Assembly (NCBI RefSeq): GCF_019218745.1
Contig: NZ_JAHUXA010000004.1
Span: forward strand, 62,001-126,000
DNA length: 64,000 nt
Direction of reading: 5' to 3'
DNA from: Enterobacter sp. ENT03
Lineage (GTDB): Bacteria; Pseudomonadota; Gammaproteobacteria; Enterobacterales; Enterobacteriaceae
Positions 40,743-50,375 of the stretch are shown in pieces (position 1 is the first letter of the stretch; each line of letters begins with the position of its first letter). The notes below the pieces were generated by a model. That model saw only the letters and a program-made list of their open reading frames with translations, did no database searches and was not told the origin of the DNA. The position numbers and the translations under genes were made by a program.

Positions 40743-42002
40743 TTACGAACGTTTCATCATGTCGAAGAATTCGTCGTTGGTTTTGGTCATCGCCAGCTTG
40801 TTGATGAGGAACTCCATTGCGTCGATTTCGCCCATCGGGTGAATGATCTTACGCAAAATCCACATTTTCTGCAGTTCTTCCTGCGTGGTAAGCAGCTCTT
40901 CTTTACGCGTACCTGAACGGTTGTAATCGATCGCCGGGAACACACGTTTTTCAGCGATTTTACGCGCCAGATGCAGTTCCATGTTGCCGGTACCTTTAAA
41001 TTCTTCGTAGATAACTTCATCCATTTTAGAACCGGTATCGACCAGCGCGGTCGCGATGATGGTCAGGCTGCCGCCCTCTTCCACGTTACGTGCCGCACCG
41101 AAGAAACGCTTCGGACGATGCAGGGCGTTAGCATCCACACCACCGGTCAACACTTTACCGGAAGCCGGTACTACGGTGTTGTAGGCGCGAGCCAGACGGG
41201 TGATGGAGTCGAGCAGAATGATAACGTCTTTCTTGTGCTCAACGAGACGCTTCGCCTTCTCGATAACCATTTCGGCGACCTGCACGTGGCGGGAAGCGGG
41301 TTCGTCAAAGGTGGACGCGACCACTTCGCCTTTCACCAGACGTTGCATCTCGGTCACTTCTTCCGGACGTTCGTCGATGAGCAGAACCATCAGTACGCAA
41401 TCCGGATGATTGTAAGCAATGCTCTGGGCAATGTTCTGCAGCAGCATGGTTTTACCGGCTTTCGGCGGTGCCACAATCAGGCCACGCTGACCACGGCCAA
41501 TCGGCGAAGCCAGATCGAGAACGCGAGCGGTTAAATCTTCTGTAGAGCCATTACCACGTTCCATACGCAGACGAGAGTTCGCGTGCAGCGGGGTCAGGTT
41601 CTCAAACAGGATTTTGTTACGCGCGTTTTCTGGTTTGTCGTAGTTAACTTCATTGACTTTCAACAGCGCAAAGTAACGTTCACCCTCTTTGGGCGGGCGA
41701 ATCTTACCAGAGATGGTATCACCAGTGCGGAGGTTGAAACGTCGGATTTGGCTAGGGGAAACGTAGATGTCATCAGGACCGGCGAGGTAGGAGCTGTCTG
41801 CGGAGCGGAGGAAACCAAATCCGTCCTGCAAGATCTCCAGCACACCGTCGCCAAATATATCTTCGCCACTTTTAGCGTGCTGCTTCAGGATGGCAAAAAT
41901 GATGTCCTGCTTGCGCATGCGAGCCTGGTTCTCAAGCCCCATATTTTCGCCGAGAGTAATCAGCTCAGAAACCGGCGTATTCTTTAATTCGGTAAGATTC
42001 AT
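40743..42002 (-). CDS. rho: Transcription termination factor Rho
   Basis: Hexameric RNA-dependent ATPase that ends transcription. It has 419 residues, the E. coli length. The order is N-terminal helical domain [23 protein letters not shown]-fold primary RNA-binding domain [32 protein letters not shown], Walker [11 protein letters not shown] near 178-187, the Q-loop near 278-290 ([13 protein letters not shown]), and the R-loop region [12 protein letters not shown] 336-bp leader lies upstream, as expected for an autoregulated rho gene. Confidence 0.98.
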   Translation of the reverse strand: MNLTELKNTPVSELITLGENMGLENQARMRKQDIIFAILKQHAKSGEDIFGDGVLEILQDGFGFLRSADSSYLAGPDDIYVSPSQIRRFNLRTGDTISGKIRPPKEGERYFALLKVNEVNYDKPENARNKILFENLTPLHANSRLRMERGNGSTEDLTARVLDLASPIGRGQRGLIVAPPKAGKTMLLQNIAQSIAYNHPDCVLMVLLIDERPEEVTEMQRLVKGEVVASTFDEPASRHVQVAEMVIEKAKRLVEHKKDVIILLDSITRLARAYNTVVPASGKVLTGGVDANALHRPKRFFGAARNVEEGGSLTIIATALVDTGSKMDEVIYEEFKGTGNMELHLARKIAEKRVFPAIDYNRSGTRKEELLTTQEELQKMWILRKIIHPMGEIDAMEFLINKLAMTKTNDEFFDMMKRS

Positions 42003-42338
42003 AGTGGTGTGGGTTCTTAAACTCGGGGTAAATCTCGAACTTAATTTGTGAATGGTATGGCAGGGTCATCCATGCCTGTTTTAGCGGCCATCAACTCATG
42101 TCTGTTCGCTGCCTGCTTACGGGAAGAACACAGAACTGAAACGACAAGACGGATTGAGTGACAAGCCCGGAATCTATCTACTTCTCTCGCGGCGATGGTG
42201 CTCAGCGGGAAGTATCGGGTACAAACTACAAAGGTATGTTTAAAACGAAGTCAAAACAAACTTAGCACGACTGAAGCCGGGCGTCCAGCGATCCCAAAAA
42301 ATTAGGAACGCGGCACGCCAGGCTGGGTTTGCGCTGGA
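42003..42338 (-). promoter_or_regulatory. rho leader (Rho-dependent autoregulation region)
   Basis: Gene-free 336 bp between trxA and rho, transcribed toward rho. In E. coli this leader encodes the short peptide RhoL and attenuates rho by Rho itself. Here the DNA for RhoL residues SLNPSCRFSS is kept, but an ATG start and the E. coli C-terminal part are not. Confidence 0.6.
42117..42164 (-). pseudogene. rhoL: Remnant or shortened version of the rho leader peptide gene rhoL
   Basis: The frame reads SLNPSCRFSS, as recalled for E. coli RhoL, then VFFP and stop. In the other direction an in-frame TAG precedes the conserved part and there is no ATG. Only a TTG (15 codons) could start it. It is either a shortened leader peptide or sequence retained at RNA level. 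Confidence 0.4.
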
Positions 42339-42668
42339 TTATGCCAGGTTGGCGTCCAGGAACTCTTTCAGTTGACCCTTAGACAGCGCACCCACTTTGG
42401 TGGCCGCTACTTCGCCGTTTTTGAACAGCAGCAGGGTCGGAATACCGCGGATACCATACTTCGGGGCGGTGCCCGGGTTCTGGTCGATATTCAGTTTGGC
42501 AATGGTCAGTTTGCCTTGATACTCGTCAGCGATTTCATCCAGAATCGGAGCGATCATTTTGCACGGACCGCACCACTCTGCCCAGAAATCGACGAGGGTC
42601 AGCCCTTCAGCTTTAAGTACATCCGTGTCAAAACTGTCGTCAGTCAGGTGAATAATTTTATCGCTCAT
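42339..42668 (-). CDS. trxA: Thioredoxin 1
   Basis: General cytoplasmic disulfide reductase, reduced by TrxB. It has 109 residues, with the active site WCGPCK (Cys33 and Cys36 counting the initiator methionine) and the cis-proline in RGIPTLLLF. The ATG at 42668 gives [13 protein letters not shown]; the 25-codon open stretch upstream is the leader. It is divergent from rhlB. Confidence 0.98.
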   Translation of the reverse strand: MSDKIIHLTDDSFDTDVLKAEGLTLVDFWAEWCGPCKMIAPILDEIADEYQGKLTIAKLNIDQNPGTAPKYGIRGIPTLLLFKNGEVAATKVGALSKGQLKEFLDANLA

Positions 42669-42812
42669 ATTTAACTCCACAGGAATAAGCCTGGCGTGCT
42701 GATGTAGCATGAAACTACAACGTATTGATGCCACATTAACCAACTAAAGGTTGACTTTATTTCACCGGATACGCTTTCGTAAAGCAATAGTAAGCTGATA
42801 TTCTACCACACT

Positions 42813-44078
42813 ATGAGCAAAACACATTTAACAGAACAGAAGTTTACCGACTTCGCCCTGCACCCTAAGGTGATCGAAGCCCTTGAAAACAAAGGCTTTC
42901 ATAATTGCACACACATTCAGGCACTGGCGCTCCCGCTAACGCTGGCTGGTCGTGATGTAGCAGGACAGGCGCAAACCGGTACCGGGAAAACGATGGCGTT
43001 TCTGACGTCCACGTTTCATTATCTTCTCTCTCACCCGGCGATCGAAGACCGCAAGGTGAACCAACCGCGCGCGCTGATCATGGCACCAACCCGTGAGCTG
43101 GCGGTGCAAATTCATGCTGATGCTGAACCCCTGGCACAGACGACCGGCCTGAAATTAGGTCTCGCCTACGGCGGCGATGGCTACGACAAACAACTTAAAG
43201 TCCTGGAAAGCGGCGTCGACATTCTGATCGGCACCACCGGGCGTCTTATCGATTACGCGAAACAGAACCACATCAACCTTGGCGCGATTCAGGTTGTCGT
43301 GCTGGATGAAGCCGATCGTATGTATGACCTGGGCTTTATCAAAGATATCCGCTGGCTGTTCCGTCGTATGCCTGGCGTGACAGAACGTCTGAACATGCTG
43401 TTCTCCGCCACGCTGTCTTACCGCGTGCGTGAACTGGCCTTTGAGCAGATGAACAACGCTGAATATGTAGAAGTTGAACCGGAACAAAAAACCGGTCACC
43501 GCATTCAGGAAGAGCTGTTCTACCCGTCTAACGAAGAAAAAATGCGTCTGTTGCAGACGTTGATCGAAGAAGAGTGGCCGGATCGCGCCATTGTTTTCGC
43601 CAACACGAAACACCGCTGCGAAGACATCTGGGGCCATTTAGCCGCCGATGGACATCGTGTAGGACTGCTGACAGGCGACGTCGCACAGAAAAAACGTCTG
43701 CGTATTCTGGAAGAATTCACCCGTGGCGACCTGGATATTCTGGTAGCAACCGATGTGGCAGCACGCGGCCTGCACATCCCAGCCGTTACGCACGTCTTTA
43801 ACTACGATCTGCCGGACGATTGTGAAGACTATGTGCATCGCATTGGCCGTACCGGTCGTGCGGGCGCAAGCGGTCATTCCATTAGCCTTGCCTGTGAAGA
43901 GTACGCGCTGAACCTGCCGGCGATTGAAACCTATACCGGCCACTCTATTCCGGTAAGCAAATACAATCCGGACGCGCTCCTGAAAGATCTGCCGAAGCCG
44001 CTGCGCCTCACCCGCGCCCGTCCAGGCAATAATCAGCGCCGCCCTGGCGCACCACGAAACAGACGTCGCCCGGGTTAA
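42813..44078 (+). CDS. rhlB: ATP-dependent RNA helicase RhlB
   Basis: DEAD-box helicase of the RNA degradosome, docked on RNase E. It has 421 residues. Motifs in order are the Q motif ([17 protein letters not shown]), [10 protein letters not shown] (I), PTRELAVQ (Ia), [13 protein letters not shown] (II), SATLS (III), [14 protein letters not shown] (IV), [19 protein letters not shown] (V) and [13 protein letters not shown] (VI). A basic tail ([21 protein letters not shown]) ends the protein. gppA starts 6 bp later. Confidence 0.97.
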   Translation: MSKTHLTEQKFTDFALHPKVIEALENKGFHNCTHIQALALPLTLAGRDVAGQAQTGTGKTMAFLTSTFHYLLSHPAIEDRKVNQPRALIMAPTRELAVQIHADAEPLAQTTGLKLGLAYGGDGYDKQLKVLESGVDILIGTTGRLIDYAKQNHINLGAIQVVVLDEADRMYDLGFIKDIRWLFRRMPGVTERLNMLFSATLSYRVRELAFEQMNNAEYVEVEPEQKTGHRIQEELFYPSNEEKMRLLQTLIEEEWPDRAIVFANTKHRCEDIWGHLAADGHRVGLLTGDVAQKKRLRILEEFTRGDLDILVATDVAARGLHIPAVTHVFNYDLPDDCEDYVHRIGRTGRAGASGHSISLACEEYALNLPAIETYTGHSIPVSKYNPDALLKDLPKPLRLTRARPGNNQRRPGAPRNRRRPG

Positions 44079-44084
44079 AAACTG

Positions 44085-45569
44085 ATGCTCAAGTCCACCT
44101 CGTTATATGCAGCAATAGATTTAGGCTCTAACAGCTTTCATATGTTGGTTGTACGCGAGGTGGCGGGAAGCATACAAACCCTCAGCCGCATCAAACGCAA
44201 AGTCCGTCTGGCGGCGGGATTGAGCAGCGATCTTGTGCTGTCCCCCGAAGCCATGGAGCGCGGCTGGCAATGTCTGCGCCTGTTCGCCGAGCGTTTGCAG
44301 GACATCCCTCAGGTACAAATCCAGGTGGTCGCCACGGCGACGCTGCGCCTGGCCGTCAACGCCCACGTCTTTATCACGAAAGCGCAGGAAATCCTCGGTT
44401 GCCCGGTGCAACTCATCAGCGGAGAGGAAGAGGCGCGTCTGATTTATCAGGGTGTAGCGCACACCACCGGTGGCGACGATCGTCGTCTGGTGGTGGATAT
44501 TGGCGGGGCCAGTACCGAGCTGGTCACCGGCACCGGCGCGCAAACCACCTCTCTGTTCAGCCTGTCGATGGGCTGCGTCACCTGGCTTGAGCGCTATTTT
44601 ACCGATCGCAATCTGGCGAAAGAGCACTTCGACGAGGCCGAACGCGCCGCGCGCGAGGTGATCCGCCCGGTTGCCGGTGAGCTGCGCACGCATGGCTGGA
44701 AAGTCTGCGTCGGCGCGTCCGGCACGGTACAGGCGCTGCAAGAAATCATGATGGCGCAGGGTATGGACGAGCGCATCACGCTGGCCAAACTTCAGCAGCT
44801 TAAGCTACGCGCCATCCAGTGTGGCCGTCTTGAGGAGCTGGAAATCGAAGGCCTGACGCTGGAGCGGGCGCTGGTTTTCCCGAGCGGGCTGGCGATCCTC
44901 ATCGCCATCTTCACCGAACTCGACATCCAGTGCATGACCCTTGCGGGCGGAGCGCTGCGAGAAGGTCTGGTCTACGGCATGCTGCATCTGTCGGTGGATC
45001 AAGATATTCGCAGCCGTACGCTGCGTAACATTCAGCGCCGTTTCATGGTCGATACCGAACAGGCATTGCGCGTCGCCCAGCTGGCAACCCGATTTGCCGG
45101 GCAGGTAGAAGACGTCTGGGATCTTCAGCCGCTGTCGCGCGATCTGCTGGTCAGCGCCTGTCAGCTGCATGAAATCGGCCTCAGCGTCGATTTTAAATCC
45201 GCGCCGCAACACGCCGCTTACCTGGTACGTAACCTCGATTTGCCGGGCTTTACGCCTGCGCAGAAAAAGCTGCTGGCCACGCTGCTGCTCAACCAGACCA
45301 GCACGATCGATCTCTCGTCGTTGCATCAGCAAAATGCCGTGCCGCCGCGCGTGGCGGAACACCTGTGCCGTCTGCTGCGTCTGGCGATTATTTTCGCCAG
45401 CCGTCGCCGTGACGATCTGCTGCCCGCCATCACCCTGACGGCGGTAGAGGAAAACCTGACGCTGACGCTGCCGGATGACTGGCTGACCAGCCACCCGCTG
45501 GGCGCTGAACTTATCGATCAGGAGTGTCAGTGGCAGAGCTACGTCCACTGGCCGTTAACCGTCCTGTAA
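44085..45569 (+). CDS. gppA: Guanosine-5'-triphosphate,3'-diphosphate pyrophosphatase GppA
   Basis: Hydrolyses pppGpp to ppGpp in the stringent response. It has 494 residues of the Ppx/GppA family. The actin-like ATPase core shows [44 protein letters not shown] and [14 protein letters not shown]. The C-terminal HD-like helical region is [17 protein letters not shown]. It starts [15 protein letters not shown]. coli begins [14 protein letters not shown]. Together with rhlB it is the last gene of the E. coli-like block. In E. coli rep follows in the opposite neighbour position; here avtA follows. Confidence 0.96.
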   Translation: MLKSTSLYAAIDLGSNSFHMLVVREVAGSIQTLSRIKRKVRLAAGLSSDLVLSPEAMERGWQCLRLFAERLQDIPQVQIQVVATATLRLAVNAHVFITKAQEILGCPVQLISGEEEARLIYQGVAHTTGGDDRRLVVDIGGASTELVTGTGAQTTSLFSLSMGCVTWLERYFTDRNLAKEHFDEAERAAREVIRPVAGELRTHGWKVCVGASGTVQALQEIMMAQGMDERITLAKLQQLKLRAIQCGRLEELEIEGLTLERALVFPSGLAILIAIFTELDIQCMTLAGGALREGLVYGMLHLSVDQDIRSRTLRNIQRRFMVDTEQALRVAQLATRFAGQVEDVWDLQPLSRDLLVSACQLHEIGLSVDFKSAPQHAAYLVRNLDLPGFTPAQKKLLATLLLNQTSTIDLSSLHQQNAVPPRVAEHLCRLLRLAIIFASRRRDDLLPAITLTAVEENLTLTLPDDWLTSHPLGAELIDQECQWQSYVHWPLTVL

Positions 45570-45728
45570 TGCCTTTTATCATCGCCCTCTGCGGAGGGCA
45601 TAAAGCACCACGTTAAAACCCATCCTCAGCATTTTACTCCACCGGCCCTGCCTTTCCGCGATTTGCACCGCGCCTGCACTGGCGTTAAGGTGGGGCAAAT
45701 TCAAAAACAGACCGACAGAACACCTGCT
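45570..45728. other. gppA-avtA junction (rearrangement breakpoint relative to E. coli)
   Basis: 159 bp joining the rhlB-gppA end of one ancestral block to avtA of another. A hairpin GCCCTC-TGCG-GAGGGC (45584-45599) lies just after gppA, without a clear T-tract. No tRNA, insertion sequence or rRNA gene is present at the join. Confidence 0.55.
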
Positions 45729-46985
45729 ATGACATTTTCACTATTCGGCGATAAATTCACCCGCCATTCAGGCATCACCCGCCTGATGGAGGATCTCAAC
45801 GACGGCCTGCGCACCCCCGGCGCTATCATGCTCGGCGGCGGCAACCCGGCGCAAATCCCGGAAATGACCGATTATTTCCACCAGCTGCTTGCCGACATGC
45901 TCAATTCCGGTAAAGCCACTGACGCGCTGTGCAATTATGACGGTCCACAAGGTAAGTCAGAGCTGCTGGTGTGCCTTGCGCAGATGCTACGGGAAACCCA
46001 GGGCTGGGACATTGAGCCGCAGAATATTGCACTGACAAACGGCAGCCAGAGCGCGTTTTTCTACTTGTTCAATCTGTTCGCAGGTCGCCGTGCCGATGGA
46101 AGCACCCGAAAAGTGCTGTTCCCGCTGGCACCGGAGTACATCGGCTATGCCGATTCCGGCCTCGAAGAGGATCTGTTTGTCTCGGCGCGCCCCAACATTG
46201 AACTGCTGCCGGAAGGCCAGTTTAAATATCACGTCGATTTCGAGCACCTGCATATCGGGGAAGAAACCGGCATGATCTGCGTCTCGCGTCCGACCAACCC
46301 GACCGGGAACGTGATCACCGATGAAGAGCTGATGAAGCTGGATGCGCTGGCGAATCAGCACGGCATTCCGCTGGTCATTGATAACGCCTATGGCGTCCCC
46401 TTCCCCGGCATCATCTTCAGCGAAGCACGCCCGTTGTGGAACCCGAATACCGTGCTGTGCATGAGCCTCTCCAAGCTCGGCCTGCCCGGCAGTCGCTGCG
46501 GGATCATCATCGCGGATGAAAAAATCATTGCGGCGATCCGTAATATGAACGGCATTATCAGTCTCGCCCCCGGCGGTATCGGCCCGGCGATGATGTGCGA
46601 GATGATCAAGCGTAACGATTTGCTGCGCCTGTCAGAAACCGTCATCAAACCCTTCTACCAGCAGCGCGTGCAGGAAACGGTCGCCACCATCCGCCGCTAT
46701 CTGTCGGAAGAGCGCTGCCTGATCCACAAACCGGAAGGGGCGATTTTCCTCTGGCTGTGGTTTAAGGATCTGCCGATCACCACCGAACTGCTGTACCAGC
46801 GTCTGAAAAAGCGCGGCGTGCTAATGGTGCCGGGCGACTACTTCTTCCCCGGCCTCGACAAACCCTGGCCGCACACCCATCAGTGTATGCGCATGAACTA
46901 CGTTCCTGACCCGGATAAAATCGAGGCGGGCATTAAAGTGCTTGCGGAAGAAATTGAATTCGCCTGGCAGGAAAGTCAGCTTTAA
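45729..46985 (+). CDS. avtA: Valine-pyruvate aminotransferase (transaminase C)
   Basis: PLP enzyme that makes valine from 2-ketoisovalerate with alanine as amino donor. It has 418 residues and is nearly identical to E. coli AvtA from MTFSLFGDKFTRHSG on. The PLP lysine is in SLSKLGLPGSRCG, and CVSRPTNPTGNVI and DNAYGVPFPG bind cofactor and substrate. The ATG at 45729 fits E. coli; the open frame extends 22 codons further upstream without a ribosome site. In E. coli it neighbours malS and the yia genes, so it belongs with the second half of this window. A terminator follows. Confidence 0.96.
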   Translation: MTFSLFGDKFTRHSGITRLMEDLNDGLRTPGAIMLGGGNPAQIPEMTDYFHQLLADMLNSGKATDALCNYDGPQGKSELLVCLAQMLRETQGWDIEPQNIALTNGSQSAFFYLFNLFAGRRADGSTRKVLFPLAPEYIGYADSGLEEDLFVSARPNIELLPEGQFKYHVDFEHLHIGEETGMICVSRPTNPTGNVITDEELMKLDALANQHGIPLVIDNAYGVPFPGIIFSEARPLWNPNTVLCMSLSKLGLPGSRCGIIIADEKIIAAIRNMNGIISLAPGGIGPAMMCEMIKRNDLLRLSETVIKPFYQQRVQETVATIRRYLSEERCLIHKPEGAIFLWLWFKDLPITTELLYQRLKKRGVLMVPGDYFFPGLDKPWPHTHQCMRMNYVPDPDKIEAGIKVLAEEIEFAWQESQL

Positions 46986-46996
46986 AAAGAATATAT

Positions 46997-47028
46997 CCGG
47001 GCTTATGTGATGTAGCCCGGGTATTTTT
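46997..47028 (+). terminator. Terminator after avtA
   Basis: CCGGGCT-N10-AGCCCGG followed by GTATTTTT, 11 bp after the avtA stop. Confidence 0.8.
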
Positions 47029-47351
47029 CATGGTCATAACCAGCTGCATTAATAAAATAATGTTTTTGATGCGATATATCGCAACCAATAATTAGCAGAC
47101 ATAACTAATGGTTGGAGTCAGTTAATTTACGCTACACACCCCGTCTACATTTCAGTGCCGCTTACGCCTTTCATATAAAAACTAAATAATTGAAATTAAA
47201 TGACTTTTATGATTACGTTAAGCCAAAAACCAGGAATAATCATAATTTAATAACTTTATAGAAAAATAAACCCGGTAAAAGTGGTAGCGGTTAAAAATAG
47301 TCTTACACTCATTAATACGCCGTCCGGCGTTTTATTTAGTGGAGTATTATC
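47029..47351 (+). promoter_or_regulatory. AT-rich upstream region of the lipoprotein-TpsB pair
   Basis: About 320 bp that is much richer in A and T than the flanking genes (for example AAATAATTGAAATTAAATGA near 47180-47200), a composition often bound by H-NS in acquired DNA. No gene was found. It ends in a short hairpin with a T-rich tail directly before the ribosome site of the next gene. Confidence 0.5.
47317..47338 (+). promoter_or_regulatory. Possible attenuator hairpin before the lipoprotein gene
   Basis: ACGCC-GTCC-GGCGT followed by TTTATTT has the form of a weak intrinsic terminator. It ends 13 bp before the ATG and just upstream of the GGAG ribosome site, so it could stop transcription or sit next to the initiation region. 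Confidence 0.4.
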
Positions 47352-48602
47352 ATGGCTACTAATAACGTTAGCCACCTGAGCGTCATTACGGTGGCCGTAC
47401 TTCTTGCATTCTCATTATCTGCCTGCAGCGGCGGCGGTTCTCATTCCACGGCGAAAAAAACGCCGACCACAGGGACGAGCACGGGAGGGGGTGCTAACGA
47501 TGGAACGTCGACGGCGAATAACGGATCGGGCGGCAGCGGTTCTGGTTCCGGTGGTAGCGGTGGCACAGGTAGCGGCAGCACTGGCGGTTCAGGTGGCTCC
47601 GGTACTGGCACAGGCGGATCGGGTTCCGGCGGCAGCGGTGGAGGTACAGGTGGTGGTGGTACAGGCGGTGGCGGCACGGGTGGCGGTTCCGGCGGCACAG
47701 ATACCGCGGCGAACGGCGCGATCAGCACTATTCTCAGCGATACCGGCGAAACCGTCTCCGGCGTAGGCACCACCCTGGATAATCTCGGCAGCCAGTTGCC
47801 GACCAACAATCCGGTCACCTCAACCGTTGCGACAACCGTCAGCGGCGTGGGCAGCGCCATTGAAACCACCGGCGGCGGCATTACCAGCGGCATCGGCGAT
47901 CGTTCGAATCTCAACGGCGTGGGCACCACGCTTAGTGGCGTCACCACCACCGTGACCTCACTGGGCGGCACCGTTTCTGATGTGGGTACTCACCTTGCCA
48001 GTACCACCTCAGGATCGTCATTAAGCGGTATCACCGGCGCAACGGGCGCCATCGTGAACAGCACCGGTCAGGTAGTCAGCGGCACAGGCACCGCGCTGAC
48101 CAACGTGGTGCAAAGTGATGGCGTATCCCGTCTCACTACCGGCACCACCACGCTGGTTAACAACACCACCGCGGGCGTAGAGCGTGTCACCCAGGGCGTG
48201 GGTGGCGCAACCGGTCTGGGAACGCCGGTCAGCAATCTGTTAACCAGTGTCGGCAATGGCGTCAGCGGTGTGGGTACCAACGTCAGCAGCAGTAATCCAG
48301 GCCTGAACGGCGTCGGCCAGGTCGTCACCAATCTTGGTCAGACGGTTACGGATGTGGGCGGCGTGGTGAAACCGACCACCGTCACCACGCCAGGGGCCAC
48401 GCCAACAGGCGGGATCGCGGTTGATGCCACGGCGGATGCCAGTAAAACGGGTCTGGTGGCAAACGTCGGTGCCACGGTTAATAACCTGACCGCCGGACTG
48501 ACCGCAACCGTAGACAATAACAACACCAGTGGAACCTCCGCCTCGGGCCCGCTTAGCGGCGTGACCGGTGTCGTAGGCGGGCTATTAAGACCGAAACAAT
48601 AA
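47352..48602 (+). CDS. Gly/Ser/Thr-rich repeat lipoprotein (collagen-like-named family), partner candidate of TpsB
   Basis: A 416-residue protein of unknown function. The signal peptide HLSVITVAVLLAFSLSAC ends in lipobox LSAC, so Cys25 is probably lipidated; the following SGG favours the outer membrane. Residues 26-115 are almost only G, S and T (GGSGGTGSGSTGG), a flexible spacer. Residues 120-405 contain many degenerate repeats of the form G-V-G-T-x-L-x-x-L/V-G (VSGVGTTLDNLGS, LNGVGTTLSGVTT, VSGVGTNVSSS), ending GVTGVVGGLLRPKQ. There is no other cysteine, and no TPS or hemagglutinin-repeat domain. It lies 57 bp upstream of a TpsB gene in the same direction. Surface display is an inference. 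Databases tend to call such proteins collagen-like, but no true G-X-Y triplets are seen. Confidence 0.8.
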   Translation: MATNNVSHLSVITVAVLLAFSLSACSGGGSHSTAKKTPTTGTSTGGGANDGTSTANNGSGGSGSGSGGSGGTGSGSTGGSGGSGTGTGGSGSGGSGGGTGGGGTGGGGTGGGSGGTDTAANGAISTILSDTGETVSGVGTTLDNLGSQLPTNNPVTSTVATTVSGVGSAIETTGGGITSGIGDRSNLNGVGTTLSGVTTTVTSLGGTVSDVGTHLASTTSGSSLSGITGATGAIVNSTGQVVSGTGTALTNVVQSDGVSRLTTGTTTLVNNTTAGVERVTQGVGGATGLGTPVSNLLTSVGNGVSGVGTNVSSSNPGLNGVGQVVTNLGQTVTDVGGVVKPTTVTTPGATPTGGIAVDATADASKTGLVANVGATVNNLTAGLTATVDNNNTSGTSASGPLSGVTGVVGGLLRPKQ

Positions 48603-48659
48603 CACGCTGTACCGTGCCCCCGCCCGGGGGCACGTTTTCCTGCGATTAGGGATTGCATC

Positions 48660-50375
48660 ATGAGACTACCCCTCTGCTATGCGCTCATGTGCGGCGCGGT
48701 GCTCGGCATCGCCCGGGCGGATACCCTCCCCGCCATTATCGACCCGGTTAACCCCTCAAAAGCCGCGCCCGGTCAGCAGGACCCCGGCGCGATTAAACGC
48801 AGCGCGCCGACCGTCTCGTTACCTCAATCCGGCACGCAGCTCACCCCGGAAACGCCTGTTCTCGTCGGGCATATCCAGTTTATCGGCGGCAAGCTTTACC
48901 CGCTGAAAAGCCTGCTCGCGCCTTTTCGCCCTTATGCGGGCAAAACCGTGCCGCTAAAGGAAATCATCCGGCTGGTGAATGACATCACGGCCCGCTACCG
49001 GGCCGATGGCTACCCGCTCTCTTACGCCTGGCTGCCGGACAATAATTTCCAAAACGGCAACATCAATATCGTGCTGGTCGAAGGCTACGTCGCTCACAGC
49101 GCGATCCAGAGCAATAACGCCGGCATCGCGGCGCGCTTAAAACGCCTGGCGGAAAAAATGATGGCCGAAAAACCATTACGCCAGGCCACCTTTGACCGTT
49201 ATAGCCAGTTGATGACCCGCACGCCAGGCACCAAAGTGGATGTGAATGCGCAGCTGCCGAAGAATATTTATGGCGCGGCGGTGATGAACGTGGAGGCCAG
49301 TCAGCCGCGCATCTGGGATCTCTCCTCCACGCTCGACATGCGTAAAGGTGAAAATCTGGCGCTGGTTAACGGCACGCTAAGTAACCTCACCTCCTATGGC
49401 GATCAGCTCGGCGTTGCCACCTTTGTGCCGCTGGACGGTGACACCCGCAAGACCTATATCGGCCTTAATTATCAGCAGTTTCTCACCGACGAAGGGCTGA
49501 GTATGCAGCTCAAAGGCAGCTTTTATCGCGACGACCCTGACGACTTCACCCCCTTGCTGAATCTTCCCGGTTTCACGGTGGATGCCCGCCAGCAATCAAC
49601 GCAATATAACGGTGGTATCAGTTTTAGTTATCCGTTGCTGCTGACCCGCCAGAAGCAAATCAGCCTCTCTGGCGGGGTGGATTACACCAACAAACGTAAC
49701 GATATTGACCTGCGGGCGCGCGGCTTTGGGCAGACGATCCCGCTTGCGTCACAGAGCCAGCACACCCGCTATCCGGCGCTGGATCTGGGTATTACCGGCT
49801 ACCGGGAATTTAGCAAGGCGAGCATCAATGCCCGTCTCAACCTGCGGCAAGGGCTGGATACGTTCGATGCCGACATCGCCCCGGCGGCCGGTACCGATCT
49901 CAGCTTTACGCGCTGGAAAGGCAACGTCGATGCAGGCTGGATGGTGGCGGAAAAATGGCGGTTAAGTTCATCGCTGGAGGGCGTCTGGTCTGACACCACG
50001 CTGCCGGATCCGGAGCGCGTACAGTTCGGCGCACAGCGTTTCGGGCGCGGCTATCAGGATGGCGAAGCCAGCGGCGATTACGGCTACGGCGGGCAACTGG
50101 AGCTGCGCTATCTGCACAGCCGCAAAGAAAGCACCTGGCTTGCGACGGTACAGCCCTACGTGCTGGCCGACACCGCGCGCACCTGGTATAACGCGCCCGG
50201 TTTTCGCCAGCAGCGGTTAAGCTCGGTGGCGGCGGGCGTGATGGTGGGCGATAACAAACACTATACGCTGGCGGTGGAAGCCGCCCGTCCGACGGGCGAT
50301 CTCCCCACCGACTCCCACCCGCGCGACTGGCGTTATAACCTCACGGTGACGTGGAATTTTAATAACTTACGTTGA
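48660..50375 (+). CDS. ShlB/FhaC/HecB-family TpsB outer-membrane transporter
   Basis: Two-partner (type Vb) secretion pore of the Omp85/TpsB superfamily. It has 571 residues. The signal peptide RLPLCYALMCGAVLGIARA is followed by a proline-rich linker, then a POTRA-like region with VGHIQFIGGKLYPLKSLLAPF and ITARYRADGYPLSYAWLP up to GYVAHSAI. The rest is a 16-strand-type barrel with alternating residues and the C-terminal strand WRYNLTVTWNFNNLR. The conserved lid motif region is RYGDEAS-like (RFGRGYQDGEASGDYGYGG). No TpsA hemagglutinin gene lies beside it; the only co-directional neighbour is the repeat lipoprotein. Its stop overlaps plaR, convergent, by 9 bp. Confidence 0.87.
   Translation: MRLPLCYALMCGAVLGIARADTLPAIIDPVNPSKAAPGQQDPGAIKRSAPTVSLPQSGTQLTPETPVLVGHIQFIGGKLYPLKSLLAPFRPYAGKTVPLKEIIRLVNDITARYRADGYPLSYAWLPDNNFQNGNINIVLVEGYVAHSAIQSNNAGIAARLKRLAEKMMAEKPLRQATFDRYSQLMTRTPGTKVDVNAQLPKNIYGAAVMNVEASQPRIWDLSSTLDMRKGENLALVNGTLSNLTSYGDQLGVATFVPLDGDTRKTYIGLNYQQFLTDEGLSMQLKGSFYRDDPDDFTPLLNLPGFTVDARQQSTQYNGGISFSYPLLLTRQKQISLSGGVDYTNKRNDIDLRARGFGQTIPLASQSQHTRYPALDLGITGYREFSKASINARLNLRQGLDTFDADIAPAAGTDLSFTRWKGNVDAGWMVAEKWRLSSSLEGVWSDTTLPDPERVQFGAQRFGRGYQDGEASGDYGYGGQLELRYLHSRKESTWLATVQPYVLADTARTWYNAPGFRQQRLSSVAAGVMVGDNKHYTLAVEAARPTGDLPTDSHPRDWRYNLTVTWNFNNLR

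Noticed and set aside
47441-47971. Proline-rich 176-codon frame opposite the lipoprotein gene
   Set aside because: Poly-proline product is the reverse complement of glycine codons; the lipoprotein has signal peptide, lipobox and ribosome site.
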